DNA of 64,000 nucleotides from Streptomyces natalensis ATCC 27448 (GTDB lineage: Bacteria > Actinomycetota > Actinomycetes > Streptomycetales > Streptomycetaceae). Both the position numbers and the translations under genes were made by a program. The stretch is from contig NZ_JRKI01000003.1 in the NCBI RefSeq assembly GCF_000935125.1, forward strand, positions 372,001-436,000. Direction: 5' to 3'. A model generated the notes under the pieces. The model worked only from the letters and a program-made list of their open reading frames with translations, did no database searches and was not told where the DNA came from. Of the stretch, positions 52,247-59,885 are shown one piece after another; position 1 is the first letter of the stretch, and every line of letters starts with the position of its first letter.

Positions 52247-52656
52247 GCGCCGTGCCCGCCCTCGCCGCGCGGGGCGGCCCGGAGATACTCGCCGATCTGC
52301 TCCACCAGCTCATTCATGTTGAAGCCGATCAGGCCGACGTCGGCGTCCTCGACGGCGATCAGCGCCAGATGGGCGCCGTTCCCGGCCTCCACGATGAACA
52401 GCAGGCCGCCGTGGAACTCCGTCATCGCCTGCCGTACGCCGCCCGTACCGTCCCCGAACTCGATGGACGCACCGTGCGAGAGGCTCTGGATCCCGGAGGC
52501 GATGGCGGCCAGCTGGTCGGCCTGATCGACGGTCAGTTCCTTGGAGTGGCACAGCTTGAGCCCGTCCCGGGACAGCACCAGCGCATGCCGGGCACCCGGG
52601 GTCTTCTGGAGCAGGTTCTCCAGCATCCAGTCGAGGCTGTGGTCGGTGGTGTTCAT
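52243..52656 (-). CDS. cvnB: Conservon roadblock/LC7 protein (CvnB)
   Basis: The 137-residue roadblock protein carries LDWMLENLLQKTPGARHALVLSRDG and the central LAAIASGIQSLSHGAS. Roadblock proteins are GAP-like or regulatory partners of small GTPases such as MglA. Start and stop overlap neighbours by 4 bp each, showing tight operon coupling. Confidence 0.93.
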   Translation of the reverse strand: MNTTDHSLDWMLENLLQKTPGARHALVLSRDGLKLCHSKELTVDQADQLAAIASGIQSLSHGASIEFGDGTGGVRQAMTEFHGGLLFIVEAGNGAHLALIAVEDADVGLIGFNMNELVEQIGEYLRAAPRGEGGHGA

Positions 52657-54389
52657 CGGGTCTCGTCCTCCGGACGTGCTGGAGAGGGTGCGGGGGGTGA
52701 CGCGGGCGAGCCGCCGGCAGGGAGGCCCGGGGCGGCGTCGGTACGGGGGCCGTCGGCGGCGTCCCGGCCGGGCGTGCCCTGAACGGCCTTGCGGAAGGCG
52801 CGGAACCGGGCCGCCGACTCCTCACGGGAGCGGGCGGGCCGCGCGGCGGACCGGTCGGCGGCGGGCGCCCGGCCGTGTGCGGGGCCCGTACCCATGGGGG
52901 CGGAGGCCAGGGTCTGACCGCGGCGGCGTTTGGGCAGACCGCTCTCGCCGTATTCGATCGGCGCGGCGGGCGCGGGCGGGTCCTGGGGCGCGGCCTCGGC
53001 GTCGGGCCGACGGACGGCCGCCGCCTCGGGCACCGCCTCAGACAGCGCCTCGGGCACTGCCTCCGGCTTGGCATCCGGCCTGGCGGCGCCGGGCTGCGGG
53101 GTGCGCCGGGGGAGCGGGGCCGGGGCGTCGGACCGCGCCGGGGCCCGGTCGCTCGCCGGGGTCTCCGCCGGAGGCTCCGTCGCGGTCGCACGCTCCGCCT
53201 CGGCCTCGGGCGCGCGCCGGGGGGCCGGGACCGTAGCCCGTGGTGCCGTCACTGCCGTGTCGGCGACCGGCGGCTGCGGCTCCGCCCGCTGGGCCGGCGT
53301 CCGTGCCTCCGTCACCAGCTGCTGTGGAATCAGCACCACCACGCCCGTGCCGCCGCGCGCCGACGGCCGGAAGGACACATTGAGCCCGTGCTTGCGCGCC
53401 AGGCAGCCCACGACCGCGAGCCCCAGCCGCGTCCCCGACAGTGACATCAGATCCAGCGTGGCCGCGGACACCGACTGCTGGGCACGCTGAAGCGCGGCCT
53501 CGCTCATCACCAGTCCGCTGTCCTCGACGCTGACCACGACACCGGCCTGTGCCTCCTCCACGTACACATGCACCGGCGACAGTGGCGGGGAGAACGAGGT
53601 GGCGTTGTCCATGATCTCGGCCAGCGCATGCATGATGCCCTCGGCCGCATGCCCGGCGATGGCGACCTGGCTGCTGTTGTGCAGCCGGATACGGCGGTAG
53701 GCGCTGATCCGGCCCATCGCGCCGCGCAGAATGCTCTCCATCGCGATCGGCTTGTTCCACCGCCGCCCGGACCGGGCCCCGGTCAGCACGGCGATACTGT
53801 CGGCCAGCCGTCCCGCCTGCGCCGTCGTGTGGTCCAGCTTCATCAGATCGCCGAGCACTTCCTCGCCGTGCCGGTCCTCCATCTCGCGCAGATCCGCGAG
53901 CATTCCGGTGGCGAGCGCCTGCACCCGGCCTGCGGCGTTGGCGCAGGCGGACATCGCCGCGGCCCGCATCCGCTCACCGCGCCCGACCTCCTCGGCCAGC
54001 GTCCGCAGAATCCGCCGATGCGCCCCGGCCACGGGGCCGGCCGCGCGGCTGAGCGCGGTGTCGACCGAGGCCCCGTCCCGCAGCTGGACGACCAGCGCGG
54101 GCAAGGTCTCATCGGCCAGCCGCTCGGCCTCGGCCTTCAGGTCCCCGATGCGCGACCGGTAGTGGAGTGCCAGCCGCCGCTGGAAGACCGCGGTGGCCAG
54201 CGCGGCGCTGAACGCCACCGCCCCGCCCCCGCCGCCCCAGGCGAGCAACACCCGTACCGACGGCGGCGCGAGCATCACCGCCCATCCGCACAATCCCCCG
54301 GTCACCACCAGAGAGGCCGTCAGGGTGCGCAGCGCCGCTCCGAGCGGCGGGCGCTCTGCCTGACGGCGGGAGGGTATCCGTGCTGACAT
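52653..54389 (-). CDS. cvnA: Conservon sensor-like ATPase (CvnA)
   Basis: The 578-residue protein starts MSARIPSRRQ (ATG 54389). Two hydrophobic stretches lie at about 23-45 and 48-70. Helical dimer-like segments follow, then a HATPase_c domain (about 225-360) with the N box ALAEIMDNATSFSP and a G-box-like LSGTRLGLAVVGCLARKHG. No phospho-acceptor His of a standard H box can be picked out, as in other CvnA proteins. The last 200 residues are Ala/Pro/Arg-rich and probably disordered. It is the first gene of the cvnA-B-C-D-P450 operon. Related operons (rar) affect aerial growth and antibiotic production. Confidence 0.92.
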   Translation of the reverse strand: MSARIPSRRQAERPPLGAALRTLTASLVVTGGLCGWAVMLAPPSVRVLLAWGGGGGAVAFSAALATAVFQRRLALHYRSRIGDLKAEAERLADETLPALVVQLRDGASVDTALSRAAGPVAGAHRRILRTLAEEVGRGERMRAAAMSACANAAGRVQALATGMLADLREMEDRHGEEVLGDLMKLDHTTAQAGRLADSIAVLTGARSGRRWNKPIAMESILRGAMGRISAYRRIRLHNSSQVAIAGHAAEGIMHALAEIMDNATSFSPPLSPVHVYVEEAQAGVVVSVEDSGLVMSEAALQRAQQSVSAATLDLMSLSGTRLGLAVVGCLARKHGLNVSFRPSARGGTGVVVLIPQQLVTEARTPAQRAEPQPPVADTAVTAPRATVPAPRRAPEAEAERATATEPPAETPASDRAPARSDAPAPLPRRTPQPGAARPDAKPEAVPEALSEAVPEAAAVRRPDAEAAPQDPPAPAAPIEYGESGLPKRRRGQTLASAPMGTGPAHGRAPAADRSAARPARSREESAARFRAFRKAVQGTPGRDAADGPRTDAAPGLPAGGSPASPPAPSPARPEDETR

Positions 54390-54675
54390 CAAACAGGTCC
54401 TCGTGAGCGATGGCGGCTGCGGGCGGTACAGGGTCGTGCATTGTGTCGGGCCGATCGGGGCGGGCGAAACCCCTGAGGGACTCTGTGTACGGCGAAGGGA
54501 CGGTCGAAGATCGTCCAGGCACTTTAGCCGGTCGCCGGAATCCGGCAACTCCCCTATCGGCCTCTGCCGTTGACTCGCCGTTTGTGCAGCTCATCCCGGC
54601 TTTGGCGGTATCCGCCGTGATGGGTGCGTGTGCCGGTCGAGGTGTTCGGGCAACGCCGTTGAGACCCTCTGTCGC

Positions 54676-55749
54676 TTATGCGATCCGGGCCCGCGCCGCC
54701 CCCGCCGGATGCAGCTCCGCGCGCTCCAAAGGCGCCGACGGGTCCACCGACACCTCCAGCGGGGCGGGCGCGGCGCCCGCGCGCACCAGGAGGTCGCCGA
54801 CCGCCGCGATCATCGCGCCGTTGTCCGTGCACAGCCGCAACGGCGGCACCCGCAGGGCGATTCCGGCCGCCGCGCACCGCTCCTCCGCCAGCGACCGCAC
54901 CCGGGAATTGGCGGCAACTCCGCCCACCACGACGAGCGTCGAGACGCCGTGCTCGGTGCAGGCGGCCACCGCCTTGCGGGTGAGGACGTCGGCCACCGCC
55001 TCCTGGAACGAGGCCGCACCGTCGGCGAGCGGCAGCGCCGGCCCCGCGGCGCGGTGGTGCTCCGCCCATCGGGCCGCCGCCGTCTTCAGGCCCGAGAAGG
55101 AGAAGGCGAAGCGGTGCCCGGACGGGCCCGTCGCCAGCGGGCGGGGAAAGGGGACAGCGCGCGGATCCCCCTCGCGCGCTGTCCGGTCCATGGCCGGGCC
55201 GCCGGGGTACGGCAGCCCGAAGACCCGGGCGACCTTGTCGAAGCACTCGCCGGCGGCATCGTCCAGAGTGTCGCCGAGGTGCACGATCGGGTCGCGCGCC
55301 AGGTCCCGTACGAGGAGCAGGGAGGTATGGCCGCCGGAGACGATCAGGACCACGCAGGGGTCGGGGAGCGGACCGTGCACGAGGGTGTCGGCCGCAACAT
55401 GCCCCGCAAGATGGTGCACCCCGTACAACGGCACCCCCAGCGCATACGCCAGCCCCTTGGCACCCGCCAGTCCCACCTGCAACGCCCCGGAAAGTCCCGG
55501 TCCGGTCGTCACCGCGACCGCCCCGATGTCCCGCGCCCGCAGCCCGGCTTCGTCCAGCGCCCGCCGCACGACCGGCATCAGCGCATGGACATGGGCACGC
55601 GCCGCAACCTCCGGGACGACACCGCCGAACCGGGCGTGCTCGTCCATGCTCGACGCGAGGGCGGAGCCCAGCAGCCGGCCGTCGCGCACCAGGCCCGCGC
55701 CCGTTTCGTCGCAGGACGATTCGATGCCCAGCACCACTGGCGAGCTCAC
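54676..55749 (-). CDS. tsaD: tRNA N6-adenosine threonylcarbamoyltransferase
   Basis: The 357-residue ASKHA-fold protein makes t6A37 in ANN-decoding tRNAs with TsaB and TsaE. It starts [13 protein letters not shown]; metal ligands are in the YGVHHLAGH motif; nucleotide-binding loops are [13 protein letters not shown] and [12 protein letters not shown]. It is GTG-started at 55749. No tsaB, tsaE or rimI gene is beside it, unlike the usual cluster, so it may be a second copy. It is divergent from cobL. Confidence 0.88.
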   Translation of the reverse strand: MSSPVVLGIESSCDETGAGLVRDGRLLGSALASSMDEHARFGGVVPEVAARAHVHALMPVVRRALDEAGLRARDIGAVAVTTGPGLSGALQVGLAGAKGLAYALGVPLYGVHHLAGHVAADTLVHGPLPDPCVVLIVSGGHTSLLLVRDLARDPIVHLGDTLDDAAGECFDKVARVFGLPYPGGPAMDRTAREGDPRAVPFPRPLATGPSGHRFAFSFSGLKTAAARWAEHHRAAGPALPLADGAASFQEAVADVLTRKAVAACTEHGVSTLVVVGGVAANSRVRSLAEERCAAAGIALRVPPLRLCTDNGAMIAAVGDLLVRAGAAPAPLEVSVDPSAPLERAELHPAGAARARIA

Positions 55750-55792
55750 GGGCGCTTCCCCCTTTCCCTCCGGAGTTCGTCCCCTGGCAGTA

Positions 55793-55811
55793 ATTGCAAA
55801 CTATATGCAAT
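55793..55811. promoter_or_regulatory. A/T-rich inverted repeat between tsaD and cobL
   Basis: ATTGCA (55793-55798) and TGCAAT (55806-55811) with a 7-base A/T spacer. It lies 44-62 bp upstream of the tsaD start and about 130 bp upstream of cobL. It is the only A/T-rich dyad in this gap. Confidence 0.45.
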
Positions 55812-55941
55812 AAGGGTTGATGGGGGCGCAATAGGGGCCGATGGTGCCGGTCGCTCGCCCCCGCGGGCGGTCCCTACCCGCCGGTCAGTAGAGTTCGCCT
55901 CCCGGCCCCATCCCGCCCGAACGAACCCCGAGGTACCGGCA

Positions 55942-57186
55942 GTGAGCCCCGCATCCCCCCTCTCCGTGGTCGGCATCGGGGCCGACGGCTGGGACGGCCT
56001 TCCGGCCCGCTCGCAGCAGGCGCTGCGGGAGGCCGAGGTGCTGATCGGCGGGGCACGGCAGTTGGGACTGCTGCCCGGAGACTGTGCCGGGGAGCGGGTG
56101 GTGTGGCCGTCGCCGTTGCGTCCCGCCGTTCCCGGGCTGCTCGCCGCGCACGCCGGGCGCCGGATCGCCGTACTGGCCAGCGGCGACCCGATGTTCTACG
56201 GGATCGGACGGACGCTGACCGAGGTCGCCGGGACTCCCCTGCGGGTACTGCCGCACCCCTCCTCCGTCTCCTACGCCTGCGCGCGGCTGGACTGGCCGGT
56301 GGAGGAGACCGAGGTCGTCACGCTGGTCGGACGGCCCGCGGAGAATCTGGCCGGAGCGCTCTACGACGGGCGGCGGCTGCTGGTGCTGTCCGCCGGGTCC
56401 GGCACCCCTGCGGAGGTCGCCGCGCTGCTGTGTGCCCATGGCTTCGGGAAGACCTGGATGCGGATCCTCGAACAGCTCGGCGGCGACCGCGAGCGGGTGA
56501 CCGAGGGCACGGCCGCCGCCTGGGACCGAATGCCCCAGGCCGACCCCCTCAACGTCATCGCGCTGGACTGCGTCCGCGACCCCGACGCCCGCCCGCTCTC
56601 GCTCGTCCCCGGACTCCCCGACGACGCCTACGAGCACGACGGTCAGCTGACCAAACGGCATGTCCGCGCCGCCACCCTCGCCGCGCTCGCCCCCGCCCCC
56701 GGCGAACTCCTGTGGGACGTCGGCGGCGGCTCCGGCTCCATCGCCATCGAGTGGCTGCGCGCGCACCGCAGCTGTCGTGCCGTCAGCGTCGAGCGCGATG
56801 CCGTACGGGCCGAGCGGATCGGCCGTAACGCGCGCTCGCTGGGCGTACCCGGGCTGCGCGTCGTCACCGGGCCCGCGCCCGCCGCGCTGGAGGGGCTGCC
56901 GACGCCGGACGCGGTGTTCATCGGCGGCGGGCTGACCGCCCCCGGGCTGCTGGACGCGTGCTGGGAGGCGCTGCCGCCGGGCGGCCGGATCGTCGCCAAC
57001 ACCGTGACGCTGGAGTCCGAGGCGCTGCTCGCCGACCGCTACCGGCGCCACGGCGGCGACCTCGTCCGGCTCGCCGTCGCGCATGCCGTCCCGGTCGGCG
57101 GCTTCACGGGCTGGCGGCAGGCGATGCCGGTCACCCAGTGGGCGGCCGTGAAGCCGGCCGGGCCCGAGGCGGGACGTTTCACGTGA
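55942..57186 (+). CDS. cobL: Precorrin-6Y C5,15-methyltransferase (decarboxylating)
   Basis: The 414-residue bifunctional enzyme joins CbiE and CbiT. The N-terminal tetrapyrrole methylase part (1-200) has LSVVGIGADGW, LASGDPMFYG and VTLVGRPAENLAG. The C-terminal SAM-dependent part (about 215-400) has LLWDVGGGSGSIAIEWLR and GLRVVTGPAPAAL. It methylates C5 and C15 and removes the C12 acetate carboxyl. The GTG start at 55942 is where the family begins. The last codons, TTC ACG TGA, belong to parS site 13. Confidence 0.92.
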   Translation: MSPASPLSVVGIGADGWDGLPARSQQALREAEVLIGGARQLGLLPGDCAGERVVWPSPLRPAVPGLLAAHAGRRIAVLASGDPMFYGIGRTLTEVAGTPLRVLPHPSSVSYACARLDWPVEETEVVTLVGRPAENLAGALYDGRRLLVLSAGSGTPAEVAALLCAHGFGKTWMRILEQLGGDRERVTEGTAAAWDRMPQADPLNVIALDCVRDPDARPLSLVPGLPDDAYEHDGQLTKRHVRAATLAALAPAPGELLWDVGGGSGSIAIEWLRAHRSCRAVSVERDAVRAERIGRNARSLGVPGLRVVTGPAPAALEGLPTPDAVFIGGGLTAPGLLDACWEALPPGGRIVANTVTLESEALLADRYRRHGGDLVRLAVAHAVPVGGFTGWRQAMPVTQWAAVKPAGPEAGRFT

Positions 57187-57189
57187 AAC
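57176..57189. other. parS: parS site 13
   Basis: Exact GTTTCACGTGAAAC covering the stop codon of cobL. It is followed by decayed copies of its right half. Confidence 0.9.
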
Positions 57190-57272
57190 ATCGCCCCGGA
57201 CGTCGCGTGAAACATCGCCCCGGACGCCACATGGCGACACGCCCTGGACATCGCGTGGAACAGCACCCCGGA
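57177..57272. repeat. 24-bp tandem repeat seeded on parS, decaying downstream
   Basis: Units 57177-57200, 57201-57224, 57225-57248 and 57249-57272. The first contains the right part of parS; the second keeps CGTGAAACATCGCCCCGGA; the third and fourth drift (CGTGGAACAGCACCCCGGA). A fifth weaker unit may run to 57296. The array fills the gap between cobL and cobM. Confidence 0.75.
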
Positions 57273-57331
57273 TGTCGCCCGACGCCGCCACGCCCCACAG
57301 CACTTGCCGAGCATCTGGAGAACGAGGAGCG

Positions 57332-58114
57332 ATGACCGTCTACTTCATCGGCGCGGGTCCCGGCGCCGCAGACCTGATCACCCTGCGCGGCGCCCGCACC
57401 CTCGCCTCCTGCGGGGTTTGTCTGTACGCGGGCAGCCTGGTGCCGCGTGAACTGCTGGCCGAGTGCCCGCCCGGGGCCCGGCTCATCGACACCGCGCAGC
57501 TGGACCTCGACGCCATCACGGCCGAGCTGGTCCGCGCCCATGAGGAGGGGCATGACGTCGCCCGGCTGCACTCCGGCGACCCGTCCGTCTTCAGCGCCGT
57601 CGCCGAGCAGATGCGCCGTCTGGATGCGGCCGGTGTGCCGTACGAGGTCGTGCCGGGTGTCCCGGCCTTCGCCGCCGCGGCCGCCGCCCTCAAGCGCGAA
57701 CTGACCGTCCCCACCGTCGGCCAGACCGTCATCCTCACCCGCGTCGCCCAGCGCGCCACCCCCATGCCCGAGGGCGAGGACCTGGCTACCCTCGGCCGCA
57801 GCGGTGCCCTGCTCGTCCTCCACCTGGCTGTCATGTACGTCGACCGGGTCGTGGCCGAACTCCTCCCGCACTACGGTGCGGACTGCCCCGCCGCCGTCGT
57901 CGCGATGGCCTCGCGTCCCGACGAGCTGGTCCTGCGCGGCACCCTCGCCGATATCGCCGACCAGGTGAAGGCCGCGGGCGTGGTCCGTACGGCGGTGATC
58001 ATGGTCGGCCGGACGCTGGGTGCCGAGCAGTTCCGCGACAGCCACCTGTATTCGGCGACGCGGGAACGGCCGCATGCACCGTGCGACGCGCCGGCACCGA
58101 CGGACGGTCCTTAG
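57332..58114 (+). CDS. cobM: Precorrin-4 C11-methyltransferase
   Basis: The 260-residue tetrapyrrole methylase starts MTVYFIGAGPGAADLITLRG (ATG 57332, GAGGAG ahead). SAM-binding and substrate loops are CLYAGSLVPREL, ARLHSGDPSVFSAV and EVVPGVPAFAAAAAAL. It adds the C11 methyl group in cobalamin synthesis. It follows cobL in the same direction across the 24-bp repeat. Confidence 0.94.
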   Translation: MTVYFIGAGPGAADLITLRGARTLASCGVCLYAGSLVPRELLAECPPGARLIDTAQLDLDAITAELVRAHEEGHDVARLHSGDPSVFSAVAEQMRRLDAAGVPYEVVPGVPAFAAAAAALKRELTVPTVGQTVILTRVAQRATPMPEGEDLATLGRSGALLVLHLAVMYVDRVVAELLPHYGADCPAAVVAMASRPDELVLRGTLADIADQVKAAGVVRTAVIMVGRTLGAEQFRDSHLYSATRERPHAPCDAPAPTDGP

Positions 58115-58118
58115 GGCC

Positions 58119-58562
58119 CTACTCCGGCCGCACCGATTCGAGCAGGTCCACGCACCGCCCCAGGAGGGCGACGATCGTGGCGTGCTCCTCCTCGGTGAAC
58201 TCGGCCGCCAGGGCGCGCTCGACGCGGACGGCCCGGGCGTCCGCGTCGGCCGTCACCGCCGTGCCCTTCTCCGTCAGGCGGATCTCCCGCACGTTCTTGT
58301 GCCACTCGTGCGCGGTGCGCTCGATCAGCCCGCGCTCCTGAAGGTTCTTCAGCACCGTGTTCATCGTCGGCGGTGTGACCCCGCATGCCCTCGCCAGCCC
58401 GGCCGCCGAGATGCCGGGCCGCTCCGAGAGGAACAGCAGCGCCGCGTATTGCGGGACGGTCAGGCCGACCGGCTTGAGCACGGCGTGCTTGGTCGCGTTG
58501 AGGGCCTGCTCGGCACGCTTGAGATGCGAGCCGAGCCGCTCGGCGGCGGGCATGGAGGTCAT
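58119..58562 (-). CDS. MarR-family transcriptional regulator
   Basis: The 147-residue protein starts at ATG 58562 (MTSMPAAERLGSH). The winged HTH has LTVPQYAALLFLSE, GISAAGLARACGVTPPTMNTVLKNLQERGLI and the wing RTAHEWHKNVREIRLTEKG. MarR dimers repress neighbouring genes until they bind a phenolic or oxidant. It is divergent from an SMP-30-like gene, with dyads between. Confidence 0.9.
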   Translation of the reverse strand: MTSMPAAERLGSHLKRAEQALNATKHAVLKPVGLTVPQYAALLFLSERPGISAAGLARACGVTPPTMNTVLKNLQERGLIERTAHEWHKNVREIRLTEKGTAVTADADARAVRVERALAAEFTEEEHATIVALLGRCVDLLESVRPE

Positions 58563-58607
58563 CCGCGCATCGTAACGACCGGCCGTACCGGAGAGCATTG
58601 ACGGATA

Positions 58608-58638
58608 TTAGAGCCCTAACTTAGAGTTCGAGTTCTAA
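58608..58638. promoter_or_regulatory. MarR-type operators between marR and the SMP-30-like gene
   Basis: TTAGAGCCCTAA-like half (58608-58619, TTAG/CTAA) and an 18-bp dyad (58621-58638) with TTAGA and TCTAA arms around TCGA. Both are A/T-richer than the surroundings, 46 bp from the marR start. Confidence 0.6.
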
Positions 58639-58683
58639 TGCCCATGCGAGTTCAATTAACCGTGTGCGGAAGCAGCCGTGCTC

Positions 58684-58719
58684 GCACGCACCGCACGCAC
58701 CGCACGCACCGCACACACC
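58684..58719. repeat. Four 9-bp tandem repeats in the SMP-30-like gene leader
   Basis: GCACGCACC occurs three times and GCACACACC once, end to end. A CCGGAAGCAGCA repeat follows. They lie just before the ribosome site of the next gene. Confidence 0.65.
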
Positions 58720-58757
58720 GGAAGCAGCACATCCACCGGAAGCAGCAGAGAGGCACC

Positions 58758-59810
58758 ATGTCCCGATCTCTTCGCCGCCACCGCTACCGCCACCGCCTGG
58801 CCGCGGCCGCCCTGTCCCTGGCCGCCGTCCTGCCGTCGGCCGCCACGGCACAGGCACTCACCGCTCCGCACGAACAGACCGCGCGCACCGCACCGGCCGC
58901 GAGCGCCGCGCAGGTCCGGATCCACGCCGTCTACGACCTCCCGGACGACCGGGCCTACCCGGAAGGCATCGCCGAGGACCCGCGGACCGGCGACCTGTAC
59001 GTGGGTTCGTACCGGACCGGGGCGGTCTACCGGATCACGCCGGGCCGGCGCGCCGCGCGGGTCTTCCTGCCCGCCGGTACGGACGGGCGGAACACCGCCA
59101 ACGGCCTGAAGGTGGACCGCGCCGGGCGGCTGTGGGTCATCGATTCCACCGCGGGCGTCGCCGTGTACGACATCCGTGACCGCCGACTGCTGGCCCGCTT
59201 CGACGTCTCCGGCGGAGCACGGTCCTTCGTCAATGACCTGGCCCTGGCGCCGGACGGCTCCGCCTACCTCACCGACAGCGCACGCGCCGTGGTCTACCGC
59301 GTCACCCCGCAACAGCTGGCGGAGGCCGCGGCGTTGGGTGGGCGCGGCACGCTCACACCCCGCTTCGATCTGGCCGGCGTGCTGGCGCCGCACGCTCCGG
59401 ACGCGTACACGCTCAACGGCATCGTCGCCGACCCGTCGGGCCGCTATCTGCTCGCGCCCGACATGACCGGCGGTGACCTCTACCGCCTCGACCTCGCTTC
59501 CGGGGGGATCCGGCGGGTCGCCCTGAGCGGGGGCAGCATGCGGATGGCCGACGGCCTCGAACTGCGGCACGGCACGCTCTGGGCGGCGCACAACAAGCGC
59601 AATGCGCTCAGCCGTTGGCGACTGTCCGGCGACGGCACCCGGGCGCGCCAGGAGCGCCGGATCACCGATGCGTCGCTCCAGATCCCCACGACGCTGGTCC
59701 GCCAGGGCGGGCGTCTGCTCGTGGTCCGCTCGCAGTTCGACAAGGGCGGCCCGATGGGGCCGGGCACGCCGCAGACGCCGTTCACCATCGCGGCGGTGGA
59801 CGGGATCTGA
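58758..59810 (+). CDS. Secreted SMP-30/gluconolactonase-like beta-propeller protein
   Basis: The 350-residue product starts at ATG 58758 (MSRSLRRHRYRHRLAAAAL) behind AGAGAGG. It has a signal peptide cut near ATAQA, then a six-bladed propeller with the SMP-30 pattern: YPEGIAEDPRTGDLYVGSY, ANGLKVDRAGRLWVID, FVNDLALAPDGSAYLTDS and NGIVADPSGRYLLAPD. Members are Ca-dependent lactonases or esterases. The divergent MarR gene and its operators suggest induction by a small aromatic or oxidised compound. Confidence 0.85.
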   Translation: MSRSLRRHRYRHRLAAAALSLAAVLPSAATAQALTAPHEQTARTAPAASAAQVRIHAVYDLPDDRAYPEGIAEDPRTGDLYVGSYRTGAVYRITPGRRAARVFLPAGTDGRNTANGLKVDRAGRLWVIDSTAGVAVYDIRDRRLLARFDVSGGARSFVNDLALAPDGSAYLTDSARAVVYRVTPQQLAEAAALGGRGTLTPRFDLAGVLAPHAPDAYTLNGIVADPSGRYLLAPDMTGGDLYRLDLASGGIRRVALSGGSMRMADGLELRHGTLWAAHNKRNALSRWRLSGDGTRARQERRITDASLQIPTTLVRQGGRLLVVRSQFDKGGPMGPGTPQTPFTIAAVDGI

Positions 59811-59885
59811 GGCCCTGAGGCGCTGCGGGGGCCTACGGGGGTCTGCGATCGGCCCTCCGGCTCCTCCGGCCGCGACCCTTGCGGC

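Noticed and set aside
55750..55941. Cobalamin riboswitch before cobL
   Set aside because: I looked for the B12-box pattern and the expected long leader; the gap is only 192 bp and no match was seen.
54628..55941. N-terminal extension of CobL (about 440 residues)
   Set aside because: It is antisense to tsaD and has no domain; the family start is at 55942.
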